Assembly: GCA_963693085.1 (NCBI GenBank)
Contig: OY856409.1
Coordinates: forward strand, 299,874,558-299,938,557
DNA: 64,000 nt
Source of the DNA: Alisma plantago-aquatica
Taxonomy: Eukaryota; Streptophyta; Magnoliopsida; Alismatales; Alismataceae
Direction of reading: 5' to 3'
Part shown: positions 48,811 to 60,144 of the stretch, piece after piece
Layout: each line of letters starts with the position of its first letter
Position numbering within the stretch: the first letter of the stretch is position 1
The notes under the pieces: model-generated
Database searches by the model: none
What the model was told of the DNA's origin: nothing
The model's input: only the letters and a program-made list of their open reading frames with translations
Program-made: the position numbers and the translations under genes

Positions 48811-50057
48811 AGGTACTTATATAAGCTTAACATTAACATTTTCTTCTTTCTCTTAAAGCTCTTAACTTTACATTTAACTTTATTTGTAACTTTATCATTA
48901 AGATTCATGAAGATGATACCATACATAATATGCAATTCAATTCATATCAAATTTACTGACTTTAGCAATTAAGAACCATAAATAACATAAACATGGCATT
49001 CTTTACAAAATTCATATATGCATAATTAAATCAACTAATTTAACTATGTTCAATTGCATGGACCACTTACATTTTCACTAGGAGAGTGTATTCTCTCTCT
49101 TCCTAGGTTGAGGGAGTCTCAATCACTCCCTGGGTCTAAAGAACCCTAATTGTCCTGTTCCAAACATATGTCACATCAATATACACATTATTCATAATAT
49201 TAAACCCTAGATTTATTTCTACAAAACTAAGAGATGTCAATTCAGAAAAAGACTCTAAAAACAATATATTTGGATTCCTCGTGAAAAAACATTTCCAAAA
49301 CATATTTTTGTGTATTGTTCTGAGCGTCGAGCGATTTACTATGAATTAACAAAAATGGGCCAATCAGAATACGAATAAATGCCATATGGGCCAATGAGAG
49401 CCCGCCATATAGGCGCGGGCCTCGCCCAGGTGGATTTGTGGTCAATTTTACAAAGAAACGTAAACACCCGAAAATGCCCATGACCAGGTGTGACAAAATG
49501 CACTGCGGCCGGGGAAAAAATGGGGAAACGTCGCATGTGATTGTTCCCCCTCGATTCAGCGAAGATTACAGTGATGAATCCATCGATTTGCAAACTCTAG
49601 ATCCTACAGGAGGGCTTCTCAGAGAGAACCAAGGCTTCAAGAGAATTCCTCGCCTCAAGGCGAATCCGTTGAGCCCGCTCCCAATCTCAGGCGGGCATTG
49701 GAGTTCCACAGGAAGGTCGTCGGAAGTCACTGCTTCCACGACCAAAACTCGAGATAACAAACACAGGGGCGTCAAGCGAAAAACTGAGGATTCAAATAAA
49801 AACTGTGAGGTCACGATGAAGACCAAGGGGTTAGTTATGAGGAGGAAAATGGCCATAGAAGACACCTGCAAACACTAAGAACAGGCGGAAACAGGGGAAG
49901 CATGCTCGAGTCTACCCGCGATGAGTTCAGAGCAAGACAACGCCAACTGAAGCCAGACCAAGCTCCATCTGAGTCTATTGGACTCGCCCAAGGTCTTGCC
50001 CAGTCTAGAGGTCCACCGGGGCATCATGGCATAGAAACGTCGGCGGAAGTCAAGGAT

Positions 50058-50067
50058 CTATTTATAG
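50058..50067 (-). promoter_or_regulatory. TATA box of gag-only element LTR
   Basis: CTATAAATAG on the element strand, about 1.45 kb into the LTR; the right LTR has CTATAAACAA at 54622-54631. A plausible promoter from motif and position only. It implies that the GC-rich block 48.2-50.0 kb is transcribed leader. Confidence 0.5.
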
Positions 50068-51686
50068 GGTGCAAGCATTGGGGCGACTATAGAGCAAATC
50101 GGAAAAGCAAAAATAAAGGGAAGGTCCTAAGGATGCTCACCGCACTTTCTATTGATCCGAGGTGGACCGAGGAGGCCGGGCAAAGCCGGGGTCGCCGGAG
50201 ATGAAGGAGTAGTAGGTCGAGGAGTTCAGGAGTGTTGGAGACCCAATTGGCCGTTGAAGAGGAAGCTATCAGGGCTGATGATGCTCCTAGAGGCTTGGAC
50301 GGGCAGAGGAGAGAGCTAGGGTGGCGGCTGCTAAAACCGGCAGAGAGGGGGAGCGGCGCCCTAAGAGGAATTTACTTAAATGGGCAAGAGAGGGATAGTT
50401 TTAGGGCTTGATGGATGCGGGGAAGAGAGACGAATCCAACACAACAAGAATCTTGCGAAACGGCTGACTAAGGAAGGAAAAATCAATCGGGGAGAGATCA
50501 GGCTATCGGTGCCCCACTTGCCTAATCGGTTGGAGGTAGGGGATGGGTTTGCAACCATAGGATCGTGAGCATGCCCAATAATGACCTTCCGATCATGCCC
50601 AAAAGGAAAAATGAGAAAAGGATGCGTGAAAGGGAAATAAATCCGACTTTAGGAAAATCAAAGACATTAAATGTAAATTCTATTAAAGCTATATATAAAC
50701 ATTTCCTAATTTAATTGAGTGGTCAAATAAAGTCCAAATGAGTCCAAATTTGGACCATTGGCTAATTAAAGGGTCTAGAATAATCCTAGACAATTACATT
50801 TAGGTTTTTTCAACGTTTGGTCCACATTTTCTATTTTTGTTTCTTATCTTAATTTAAGTGTACAAACTAATTAAATAATTGATATAAAAGTTTCCATTAT
50901 GAATTCTTGATCCAAATTATGAGATAAACATTATTGACTCATTAAAAGACATTCCACACCTCTTTCTTGCCTTCTAGAATACTTTATTTGAAGGAGAGAG
51001 AAAACAAGAATAATATCACTTCCCTCATATGCTTTTATATTAAAAAAAGGGGAAAGTAACTTAGTGATGTCAAGAGAATATATTTTCTCATATTTTTAAA
51101 ATAAAAGAATAAGGGGCACAATATTGTTTCTTTTTGGCAATTTCAAGAAGAGGAGAGGGAAAATGAACATTAGGGGTTTATTCTGAAATATATAAAAAGG
51201 AAAAGCATACTTATTGCCCAAGTTTCTTACATTTTGAATTTCTTGCTTCTTTATCTCTCTTTCTCTTTCAAAACTTTTAAACATATTTCATAAAAGAAAA
51301 GGGAAAACACATTGCCATTATTACACAAATATTTACAACACATTAAAATAAAGGAAAAGCTTATTTTAAGTCCTTTTATTATTTCTCTTTGCATTGAAAT
51401 CCTAGAAGTCAAACTATTTTGGAAATTTTTCCTTAAGGTTCTTAACAAAATGTCATTTAAAGAAAACTACATAAAAGGTTTTATTTTACTCCTGAAAATA
51501 GGGATGTTACATTACTACCCACCTTAATTAAATTTTGTCCTCGAAATTTCATTAGGCTACCCACCTTAGAAATTTTCATATCTTTAACATAAAACATTGA
51601 TATACTCTCATTACCATGTAAAACCATAGTTCCATACATTGCATGAAAAAAATGTTCTAAAAAGAAAAGAGCTATACTACTAGACA

Positions 51687-52718
51687 CTACTCGGTCTTAT
51701 CATCCTCACTATCATCTACCATAGCAAAGACTCTAGCATGTCTCTTCTCTTTATGTAGCTGATTGGCATTGGGCACTTTCTTTTGGAACTTGGGGCAGTT
51801 AGGCCTTATGTGGCCCATCTCACCACACACATAGCAAACACCCGTACCAAACCTGCATTCACCTAGGTGATACTTGGAACATTTTGCACATTGGGTCTTT
51901 GCATGCTGGTTTGGAACAGCTTCAGTCGGTGCCTTCCTTTTCTTATCATTGTGGTGATTGGAGTTGTGGTAGCTCTCCTTCTTCCATGATCTTCCTGGGT
52001 GATCTTCTAGTTCTAGGGCAGCATCTAGGGCACTCTGGAGTGTACAGTGCCCACATCCTAACAAGGTGAAGCTAAGGTCTGGCTTGAGACCTCGAATGAA
52101 CTTCTTGGTTTTGTGACTTTCATCATAGTCGTAGTCGTACTTTTGTAGGATCCGAAACTTCATCGCATATTGGGTGACCGTCATGTCACCATGTTGACGT
52201 AGGTTCCAAAATTCTTCCTCCTTCTTCTCGATCATGGCCTCAGATATGTAGTGGTTTTTGAAGGCTTCAGAAAATTCCTCCCATGTGAATGGAAGAGCAT
52301 TAGCTTCACGAGAACCTAGTAGGTTCTCCCACCAAGTCCTAGCAGCACCCTTCAACATATGCGTCCCAAAACGAACCTTGGAGTGGTTGAGGCAGTCTAA
52401 GTCATGGAAGAAATGTTCCATGTGCTGCATCCATCTCTCAGCTTTTCCCACCACGTCCACCTCTTCCTCCCCAACAAAGGAGTCAGGCTTGATCTTCAAA
52501 AAGTCGACTAGGGAAAGCTCGGGGTTGACCCTAGGGTTGCCCACTTGACCTTCTCCTCTCCCCATGGCAGTGGCTAACGCTCTAACAAAGACATCAAAGG
52601 GAACCATGGGGGTTTCTTGACGTGGAGATCCTTGTTGTTCTCCCATGCTAACAGATTCACCTTCATCCCCATCCATGGCTACCTTTCCGTTCTCACCTTT
52701 CTTCTTAGGAGCCATCAC
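51687..52718 (-). CDS. Intact Gag of gag-only Gypsy element
   Basis: 343 aa, starting MMAPKKKGENGK; the second Met could also serve. Residues 1-60 are acidic/polar. A Gypsy capsid-type domain follows at about 68-235 with DSFVGEEE, AERWMQHMEHFF, GAARTWWENLL (WW 129-130), EEFSEAFKNHYI and FIRGLKPDL. There are two cysteine clusters, CAKCSKYHLGEC (277-288) and the CCHC zinc knuckle CYVCGEMGHIRPNC (295-308), and an acidic tail. It would assemble particles and bind RNA in the cytoplasm. No frame disruption despite visible LTR divergence. It has the Gypsy Gag pattern but differs clearly from the Tekay Gag at 42-43 kb. No protease, RT or integrase follows; only 175 bp separate its stop from the 3' LTR. 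Confidence 0.93.
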   Translation of the reverse strand: MMAPKKKGENGKVAMDGDEGESVSMGEQQGSPRQETPMVPFDVFVRALATAMGRGEGQVGNPRVNPELSLVDFLKIKPDSFVGEEEVDVVGKAERWMQHMEHFFHDLDCLNHSKVRFGTHMLKGAARTWWENLLGSREANALPFTWEEFSEAFKNHYISEAMIEKKEEEFWNLRQHGDMTVTQYAMKFRILQKYDYDYDESHKTKKFIRGLKPDLSFTLLGCGHCTLQSALDAALELEDHPGRSWKKESYHNSNHHNDKKRKAPTEAVPNQHAKTQCAKCSKYHLGECRFGTGVCYVCGEMGHIRPNCPKFQKKVPNANQLHKEKRHARVFAMVDDSEDDKTE

Positions 52719-52780
52719 TGTGAAAAAGACATAAACTACACGAGATCATGAGAAAAGCCTGGTGGCCAACTATTTTTTTG

Positions 52781-52792
52781 GCTCTGATACCA
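52781..52792 (-). promoter_or_regulatory. tRNA-iMet PBS of gag-only element
   Basis: The plus strand GCTCTGATACCA, four bases from the 5' LTR edge at 52797; perfect match to the iMet PBS. Confidence 0.9.
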
Positions 52793-52796
52793 TTAT

Positions 52797-55700
52797 TGTA
52801 ACACCCCACTTATACCATTCATAGTGGAAGCACATATACACAGTTACATCAAGGGATGTTACAACCATGATATTCATTGCACAAAATAGAGTTTAAATAA
52901 ACCATCACAGGATCAAAATTACAATTTCTCATTCTCAAATCTTAACAAAGTTTACATGTACATAAATTAGAAAAGGAAAAGATCTATAAACTAGGTATGG
53001 TTGGCACCCCACCAATGCTCTACTCCTTAAAGGTCCTTGAGCTAGGGTTTCCTCCTTAGATGGACTTTCCTCCTTAGCTAGCTTCCAACCTGCGGGCATC
53101 ATGCCCCCAACCATGCATCAAACAAATGGTAAGTGGATTGAACATGTTATAATATAAAGAAAACTTGAAAATTGAAAATAAGCATTAACATTAAACATTG
53201 AACATTGAACATTGAAAAGACATGCATTTTCTTTTAGATCAATTTCTTTTATCTTAACATATATAAGTAACCTCAGGTTGCACAAATGTGCCTCTTCTCT
53301 TATGCACCGAAGTGCCTCTTAGGTTGCACCGAAGTGCCTCTTCTCTTATGCACCGAAGTGCCTCTTCTCTTATGAGGTACTTATATAAGCTTAACATTAA
53401 CATTTTCTTCTTTCTCTTAAAGCTCTTAACTTTACATTTAACTTGATTTGTAACTTTATCATTAAGATTCATGAAGATGATACCATACATAATATGCAAT
53501 TCAATCCATATCAACTTTACTGACTTTAGCAATTAAGAACCGTAAATAACATAAACATGGCATTCTTTAAAAAATTCATATATGCATAATTAAATCAACT
53601 AATTTAACTATTTTCAATTGCACGGACCACTTATGTTTTCACTTGGAGAGTGTATTCTCTCTCTTCCTAGGTTGAGTGAGTCTCAATCACTCCCTGGGTC
53701 TAAAGAACCCTAATTGTCATGTACCAAACATATGTCACATCAATATACACATTATTCATAATATTAAACCCTAGATTTATTTCTACAAAACCAAGAGATG
53801 TTGATTCAGAAAAAGACTCTAAAAATCATATATTTGGATTCCTTGTGAAAAACCATTTCCAAAACATATTTTTGTTTATTTTTCTGAGCGTCGAGCGATT
53901 TACTATGAATGAACAAAAATGGGCCAATCAGAATACAAATAAATTCCATATGGGCCAATGAGAGCCCGCCATATAGGCGCGGGCCTCTCCCAGGTGGATT
54001 TGTGGTCAATTGTACAAAGAAACTTAAAAACCCAAAAATGCCCATGACCAGGCGTGACAAAATGCACTGCGGCCGGGGCTAAAATGGGGAAACGTCGCCT
54101 GTGATTGTTCCCCCTCGATTCAGCGAAGATTACATCGATGAATCCATCAATTTGCAAACTCCAGATCCTACAGGAGGGCTTCTCAGCAAGAACCGAGGCT
54201 CCAGGTGAATTCCTCGCCTGAAGGCAAATCCGTTAAGCCCACTCCCAATCTCAGGAGAGCATTGGAGCTCCACAGGAAGGTCGTCGGAAGTCACTGCTTC
54301 CACAGCCAAAACTCGAGATAACAAACACAGGGGCGTCAACCGATAAACTGAGGATTCAAATAAAAACCGTGAGGTCACGATGAAGACCAAGGGGTTAATT
54401 GTGAGGAGGAAAATGGCCGTAGAAGACACCTGCAAACGCCAAGAACAGGCAAAAATAGGAGAAGCATGCTCGAGTCTACCCGCGATGAGTTCAGAGCACG
54501 ACAACGCCAACTGATGCCAGTCCAAGCTCCATTTGATTCTATTGGACTCACCCAAGGTCTCGCCCAATCTAGAGGTCCACCGGGGCATCATGGCACAGAA
54601 ATGCTGGTGGAAGTCAAGGATTTGTTTATAGGGTGCGAGCATTGGGGCAACTACAGAGCAAATAAAAAAAGCAGAAATAAAGGGAAGGTCCTAAGGATGC
54701 TCACCGCACTTTCTATTGATCCGAGGTGGACCGAGGAGGTCGGGTGAACTTGGGGTCGCCAGAGATGAAGGAGGAGTAGGTTGGGGAGTTCGGGAGTGTT
54801 GAAGACCCAATTGTCTATAGAAGAGGAAGCTATCAGGGCTGATGATGCTCCTGGAGGCTTGGACGGGCAGAGGAGAGAGCTAGGGTGGCGTCTGCTAAAA
54901 CTGGCAGAGAGGGGGAGCGGCACCCTAAGAGGCATTTACTTAAATGGGCAAGAGTGGGATTGTTTTAGGTCTTGACAGATGTAGGGAAGAGAGACGAATC
55001 CAACGCAATGAGAATCTTGCGAAATAGCTGACTGAGGAAGGAGAAATCAACCGGGGAGAGATCAGGTTGTCGATGCCCCACTTGCCTAATCGGATGGAGG
55101 TAGGGGATGGGTTTGCAACCATCGGATCATGAGCACGCCCAATAATGACCTTCCAATCGCGCCCAAAAAGGAAAAATGAGAAAAGGATGCGTGACAGGGA
55201 AATAAATATGACTTTAGGAAAAGCAAAGACATTAAATGTAAATTCTATTAAAGCTATATATAAACCTTTCCTAATTTAATTGAGTGGTCAAACAAAGTCC
55301 AAATGAGTCCAAATTTGGACCATTGGCTAACTAAAGGGTCTAGAATAATCCTAGACAATTAGATTTTGGTTTTCTCAACATTTGGTCCACATTTTCTATT
55401 TTTGTTTCTTATCTTAATTTAAGTGTACAAACTAATTAAATAATTGATATAAAAGTTTCCATTATGAGTTCTTGCTCCAAATTACGAGATAAACATTATT
55501 GACTCATTAAAAGACATTCCACACCTCTTTCTTTCCTTCTGGAATACTTTATTTGAAGGAGAGAGAAAACAAGAACAATATCACTTCCCTCATATGCTTT
55601 TATATAAAAAAGGGGGAAACGTAACTTGTTATGCCAAGAGAATATATTTTCTCATATTTTCAAAATAAAAGAATAAGGGGCACAATATTATTTCTTTTTG

Positions 55701-56078
55701 GCAATTCCAAGAAGAGGAGAGAGAAAATGAACATTAGGGGTTTTATTTTGAAATATATAAAAAGGAAACGCATACTTATTGCCCAAGTCTCTTACATTTC
55801 GAATTTCGTGCTTCTTTATCTTTCTCTTTCTCTTTCAAAACTTTTAAACGTATTTCATAAAAGAAAAGGGAAAACACATTGCCATTATTACACATATATT
55901 TACAACACATTAAAATAAAGGAAAAACTTATTTTGAGTCCTTTTATTATTTCTCTTTGCATTGAAATCCTAGAAGTCAAACTATTTTGGAAATTTTGCCT
56001 TAAGGTTCTTAACAAAATATCATTTAAAGAAAACTACATAAAAGGTTTTATTTTACTCTTGAAAATAGGGATGTTACA
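52797..56078 (-). mobile_element. 5' LTR of gag-only element
   Basis: Starts TGTAACACCCC and ends ATGTTACA on the plus strand, followed by ACTAT. Collinear with 48240-51511, including the minisatellite (53278-53374) and GC-rich block. Open frames inside (for example 54130-54642 on the minus strand) are LTR sequence; a related but shorter frame is in the left LTR. Confidence 0.92.
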
Positions 56079-56083
56079 ACTAT

Positions 56084-56860
56084 CTATCTCGTTGTTCTTA
56101 CACTATCTTGTAAAAGTAGAAACATGTCATACAAACTAGAATCAATTCTCTCAACATTACTCGATTATTGCATTCAACAAAATCATAAATTCATGGGAAA
56201 TGTTTATTGGTCTAAACAAACCCTTTTAGAATGTAAAAAAGAGTATAAATTATACATGGGAGTCATCAAATCAAGTTCATACGTAAACATGCACAAATTC
56301 ACCAAATCGGTTGAAAAAAAACACTTGCATAAACCACATGTTTAACTAGTAGTACATGAAATAGTGTGGGGGCTACTCCCCCGTGCCCAAGATACAAGAA
56401 TTTTCTCATCCATAGTTATGAGTTATAAGAGGAACCAATATCACAAACAGATGTCCATGATATAGTACATAAAGAGTTCAAATATAAAATAAAAGAGAGA
56501 AAGAAACTTAAATGCTTATCGATGGTGTGAAGCTTATCCATAGGATAGTTGGAAGTTGTACCCAAGATCCTACTTCAAATGTGGGAGGCTAAGACATGAA
56601 TATTTTTAACACAACATGCAAAGTGACCATCAAATAGAAGAATCTCTATTAAGATTTCATCTCTCAATTTTGCACCTCCATGATTGCTCCCTTGGTGTTC
56701 TCTAGTCGTCAACACCTGGGACATGTTGATAGTGATAATATATGGTTTCCTTAAATGGTTGAAACATGAATATCTATGAACTTAAAATTGCGTTATTGAG
56801 GTAGTACATGGCATGTAGATGATATAAACAATGTGTATAAGTAAACCAATGAATGAATTT
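56084..56860. other. No recognisable feature
   Basis: AT-rich sequence right of the gag-only element. It should be the upstream continuation of the LINE if nothing else intervened, but I could not find LINE motifs in it. Confidence 0.45.
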
Positions 56861-56869
56861 TTCTACAAT

Positions 56870-57300
56870 AAAAAAAGATTTCACATATCTTGAGACACAC
56901 ACTATGTGTTTGTGGACTATTGGTACTTATCAAGAAACCATAAAATGAGTCATGGAAAAAGATCACATGTATTCATCAGGATATTGATAAAAAAGCCACA
57001 CACAATGTGTTTGGAGGACTCATAATGTGGCTCTCTATAGAAGTTGAATGCATTGCTAAAGTTACATGTGACTGACTAGATAGTGTGAACTGGATCAACA
57101 AATTTTGACCTAGCTTCAATGGATGTGGATGTCATGGGTCTTTGTATCAAATGAATGTGATGGTTATCCAAGTAGTAGATATTCATCAATAAGGCATACT
57201 TGCAATGATAAATATGGAACAAAGGATCAAAACATTAAACACAAAAATGTAGAGGTGAGATGAATATATATAAATAAAGTCATAAGCACATAAAAGTATT
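56870..57300 (+). pseudogene. Possible very degenerate Copia RNase H remnant
   Basis: Plus-strand codons near 56980-57110 read HQDIDKKATHNVFGGLI and WLSIEVECIAKVTCD, which line up loosely with the Copia block DxDxRKSTSGY...LSTTEAEYIA...ACK, with a deletion between. A weak RTKHI-like segment follows near 57220. Many stops. Could be coincidence. Confidence 0.35.
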
Positions 57301-57350
57301 AGAAATGGTTGACATAAAATGGGCTTGGCAAGTCTCTCCAAGATTATAGC

Positions 57351-57482
57351 GTTGTTTGTCATAAAGTGGTTGAGACAAAGATCTAAGAGGAAATTGAAGT
57401 AGAGCATCACATACATGAACTATTTGTTGTTTGTTATAAAGTAGTTAGGGCAAAGATCCAAGAGGAAATTAAAGTAGACCAA
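57351..57482. repeat. Imperfect tandem duplication, 75-bp period
   Basis: GTTGTTTGTCATAAAGTGG at 57351 recurs as GTTGTTTGTTATAAAGTAG at 57426, each followed by AAGATCTAAGAGGAAATT-type sequence. No coding role seen. Confidence 0.65.
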
Positions 57483-59080
57483 TACATGAAAATATATAGG
57501 AAAAATGAAGTTTACAATATATAATTAAAATAAGAGATTCATGTGTAAAAATAGTTCCACACAAATGATTTCAGAAGGGAAACTCAAGTTCCAACTCTTG
57601 ACTTCGAAGTATAGTTGGAATGTCAATCAGGGAAAATCGACCCTTAGCCTTTTCCCTACAAGATGAGCACACATATGACTTCCCACTATATACTACCATT
57701 GATGACCTTGGATTATCCATGCCACCTTTTGAGTATCAAGCCATCACTACTTACCATCTCATGAACTGAACGTAGCCCACTCTACAATGTTTCAGAGCTT
57801 GATGCCTTCAACAATTATCTTGTGCATTTCCGAACACAACTTAACTACGACGTTCATCATGATGTTATTCACCATGCTCACTTTGACTCGTCTACTGTGC
57901 TGGGATATGGCAAAGGACACGAAGGAAGCCCATGTTGCTTTCTTTGGCACATAAATTGATGACCAGAACAACATGGTAATATCTTGTCACATGATTAGAT
58001 CAATGGCAAACACACATTCATTGGCGTCACTTAGGTCTCCCTCATGACAGACGACCTTTAATGAAACTTTAAGGCATGCCATACAAACCTCCAATGTTGT
58101 TGCACCAAAGGTCCGTAAGCAAAGCAATATGTGAAGGTGAATCATCATCAACTTTTACAATTAGCTTTTAACACATGTGGAATTCTTGCTTATGACACAA
58201 TTTCTCTAATTTGAGCTTTCAACATGTAGCTAATAAGAAGGCTATGATATTGTCTTCAACCTCCAACAATTTTGAGTCTATGCACGTTGCCGTTCAAAAC
58301 GTAGTAATGGGTACGGTCTGGTTAAGTTTGGTTTGACTCCAAACTCTAAACTAGAATGCACCTAGTGGTCCAAATGTATTCTTAGGCGGGACTAAATTGT
58401 TGATAGAGTCAATACTGAACTTAACTTGACCGCAAAAGCACGATCATGTTCGATTAAATTGAGTCTAAAATCACTACTAATAGTAACTACTACGAAACCA
58501 CTTTAATGAAAGTCAAGAGTGGGCAAAGTCAGCAACTATAAGGCCTACAATTGTCCACTCTTGGTCAAAGACGATAAAGTAGAGACAAATCTCACCAAAG
58601 TGAATTAAAGTTTGACCTCTAAGTCTAATTTGGATCAGCTAATTCGGATTGACCGGGTGATGTTGCCATTTGATATCGTTCACTTTTTCATATTTTGGCG
58701 TTTATGTGTTTTTCTTACTTTATAACAATATATTGTGTACACGTAATAGTATAATAATTTATCTTTGTATAATTATATTTGTCATAATAAATGCAACCAT
58801 CGTTTGATATATTTATTGCATATAGTCGGTCAATTCTGGTCTTACTAATTCACTAGTCACTCAAAACGTAAGTACACTACATAAGACCAGTTTCATGAAC
58901 TTTCAAGTCATACTTGACCTCACTACGCGTTTGAATTAGACTAAAGTATCTGGTTTGATCAAATCGAATTCCCTTTGGTGGTTAAGTTTAATTTGATGCC
59001 CACCTCTAAAACAAGATTGGCATCCCAGTTCGCCGTCTGCGCTAATATTTTCTTTTGGATCAGTCATTACGAATGAAAAT
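57483..59080. other. Unassigned sequence upstream of the LHCB7-like gene
   Basis: No supported gene. 58300-59005 holds AAGTTTGGTTTGACT-like repeats and ends near ATGCCCACCTCTA, somewhat like an old hAT-type MITE (inverted starts TAGTAATGGG and TAGAGGTGGG), but no TSD was found. The last few hundred bases should include the promoter of the gene at 59147. Confidence 0.4.
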
Positions 59081-59146
59081 AGACCATACGCGAATTTGAA
59101 GCGGCCCAGACCAAAAGGATCTGCAGTGATTCCCCGACCAAATCTT

Positions 59147-60144
59147 ATGGCTGCATCGCTGCTTCTTCCTCAACCTCAACGTCTCGCATCGTCCGACTCC
59201 GCCTTCCTAGGAGTTCGCAACAACTTCTCTCCATTCCACCGAAAGCCCGCAACCAGCGTATCAAATAGCCGCTGTAGCTCCTACCCCTCTTGCAGAGCTT
59301 CATGGGAAGAGGTACCCTGCTCCCCATGTCTCCTCCAATTCGCCGCACTTATTGTACTTTCGTCGCATGAACAGTCAATTGTTGATCTCCTGTGCATCAG
59401 CTCGCGGGAGTTCTTGTCTTCTCGGCGATTCCATTCACGGCTGTGAAGGCCATCGCAAATAGCTCCCTCGGTGAATGGTTGCGGAGGAGATTGGAGGAGA
59501 CAAAGAGAGCCGACGTGAAGAGGTCATCCGAGCTCAAGGCTTTGGCAAAGAAGGCTAGGGAAGAAAGGTAACAAGAAAAAAAATCATCGCTCCGTGTTTT
59601 TCCATTCAGTCAGGCCATGCCAACTTGTCAAAGCAGCCAATGCTAACACCCCATTCATTGCCAAAGCATGCCACCCGTTGTTTAAATTGGCGGTTTGCGA
59701 TCATGAGGAACTGGATGACTCTAATTACCATTTTAATAAGATCACCTCATTTATTAGTAGCCTAGAACCTAACAGCATGTACTGGCCCAGGCGTATGCAG
59801 TTTATTCTTGTAAGTCCAGGGAGTAGTTCTACAAACTGCAGAGGCCCAATGCGGGCTAGGTGCGCAAATGCAGTCATGTGGGTCGGCACAAAAGCCTTAA
59901 ACTTTTCCCGTTCAACAAGTTTTCTACTCAAATATTTTGTTGGCAATGTCGTGAGGTTGATATCTTCTTTAACTATTACTTATCTATATCTTTGTAGCTA
60001 CTGGTATGGAAAAGAGCGTCCAAGGTGGCTTGGTCCAATTTCTTACGACTATCCCACTTATCTTACTGGAGATCTTCCTGGAGATTATGGATATGATATT
60101 GCTGGACTCGGCAAGGATTCTGATGCATTCGAGAAATATTTCAA
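59147..60144 (+). CDS. LHCB7: LHCB7-like chlorophyll a/b-binding protein, exons 1-3 (partial)
   Basis: Exons 59147-59311, 59401-59567 and 59998-60144 give 159 codons plus two bases without a stop. All junctions are GT-AG with matching phases (0, 2, 2). Exon 1 encodes a Ser/Arg-rich N-terminus fitting a plastid transit peptide. Exon 2 encodes [19 protein letters not shown] and a basic helix; exon 3 encodes [18 protein letters not shown] and [18 protein letters not shown], the stretch just before the first LHC transmembrane helix. The extended N-terminus and ERPRWLGP fit LHCB7, a rarely expressed nuclear LHC of photosystem II antenna type; Lhcb1-3 are shorter here. The pigment-binding helices (ExxHARWAM) are not found before 64000, so they lie beyond the window or are lost. 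Start: first ATG in frame. Confidence 0.82.

Larger units (their letters stand above)
48240..51511 (-). mobile_element. 3' LTR of gag-only element
   Basis: Starts TATAACACCCC (TG changed to TA) and ends GGGATGTTACA on the plus strand. Contains a minisatellite (48714-48810), a GC-rich block (49380-50570) and an AT-rich U3. A CTATAAATAG TATA-box motif lies on the element strand at 50058-50067. Confidence 0.9.
48240..56078 (-). mobile_element. Complete gag-only (TR-GAG type) Gypsy element
   Basis: A 7.84-kb element with LTRs 48240-51511 (3272 bp) and 52797-56078 (3282 bp), TSD ACTAT on both sides, a tRNA-iMet PBS (52781-52792), and a purine-rich tract before the 3' LTR (AGGTGGGTAGTAA on the element strand, 51512-51524). 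The interior is only 1285 bp and encodes one intact Gag; there is no room for pol. The structure matches plant terminal-repeat retrotransposons with a GAG domain. The LTRs differ at about six sites in their first 125 bases, so it is older than the Tekay array. Confidence 0.93.

Noticed and set aside
49438..49878. 146-aa plus-strand open frame
   Set aside because: Antisense in the LTR; the homologous part of the right LTR has no equivalent long frame.
58300..59005. Old hAT-type MITE
   Set aside because: Ends are only weakly similar and no TSD was found; kept as unassigned.
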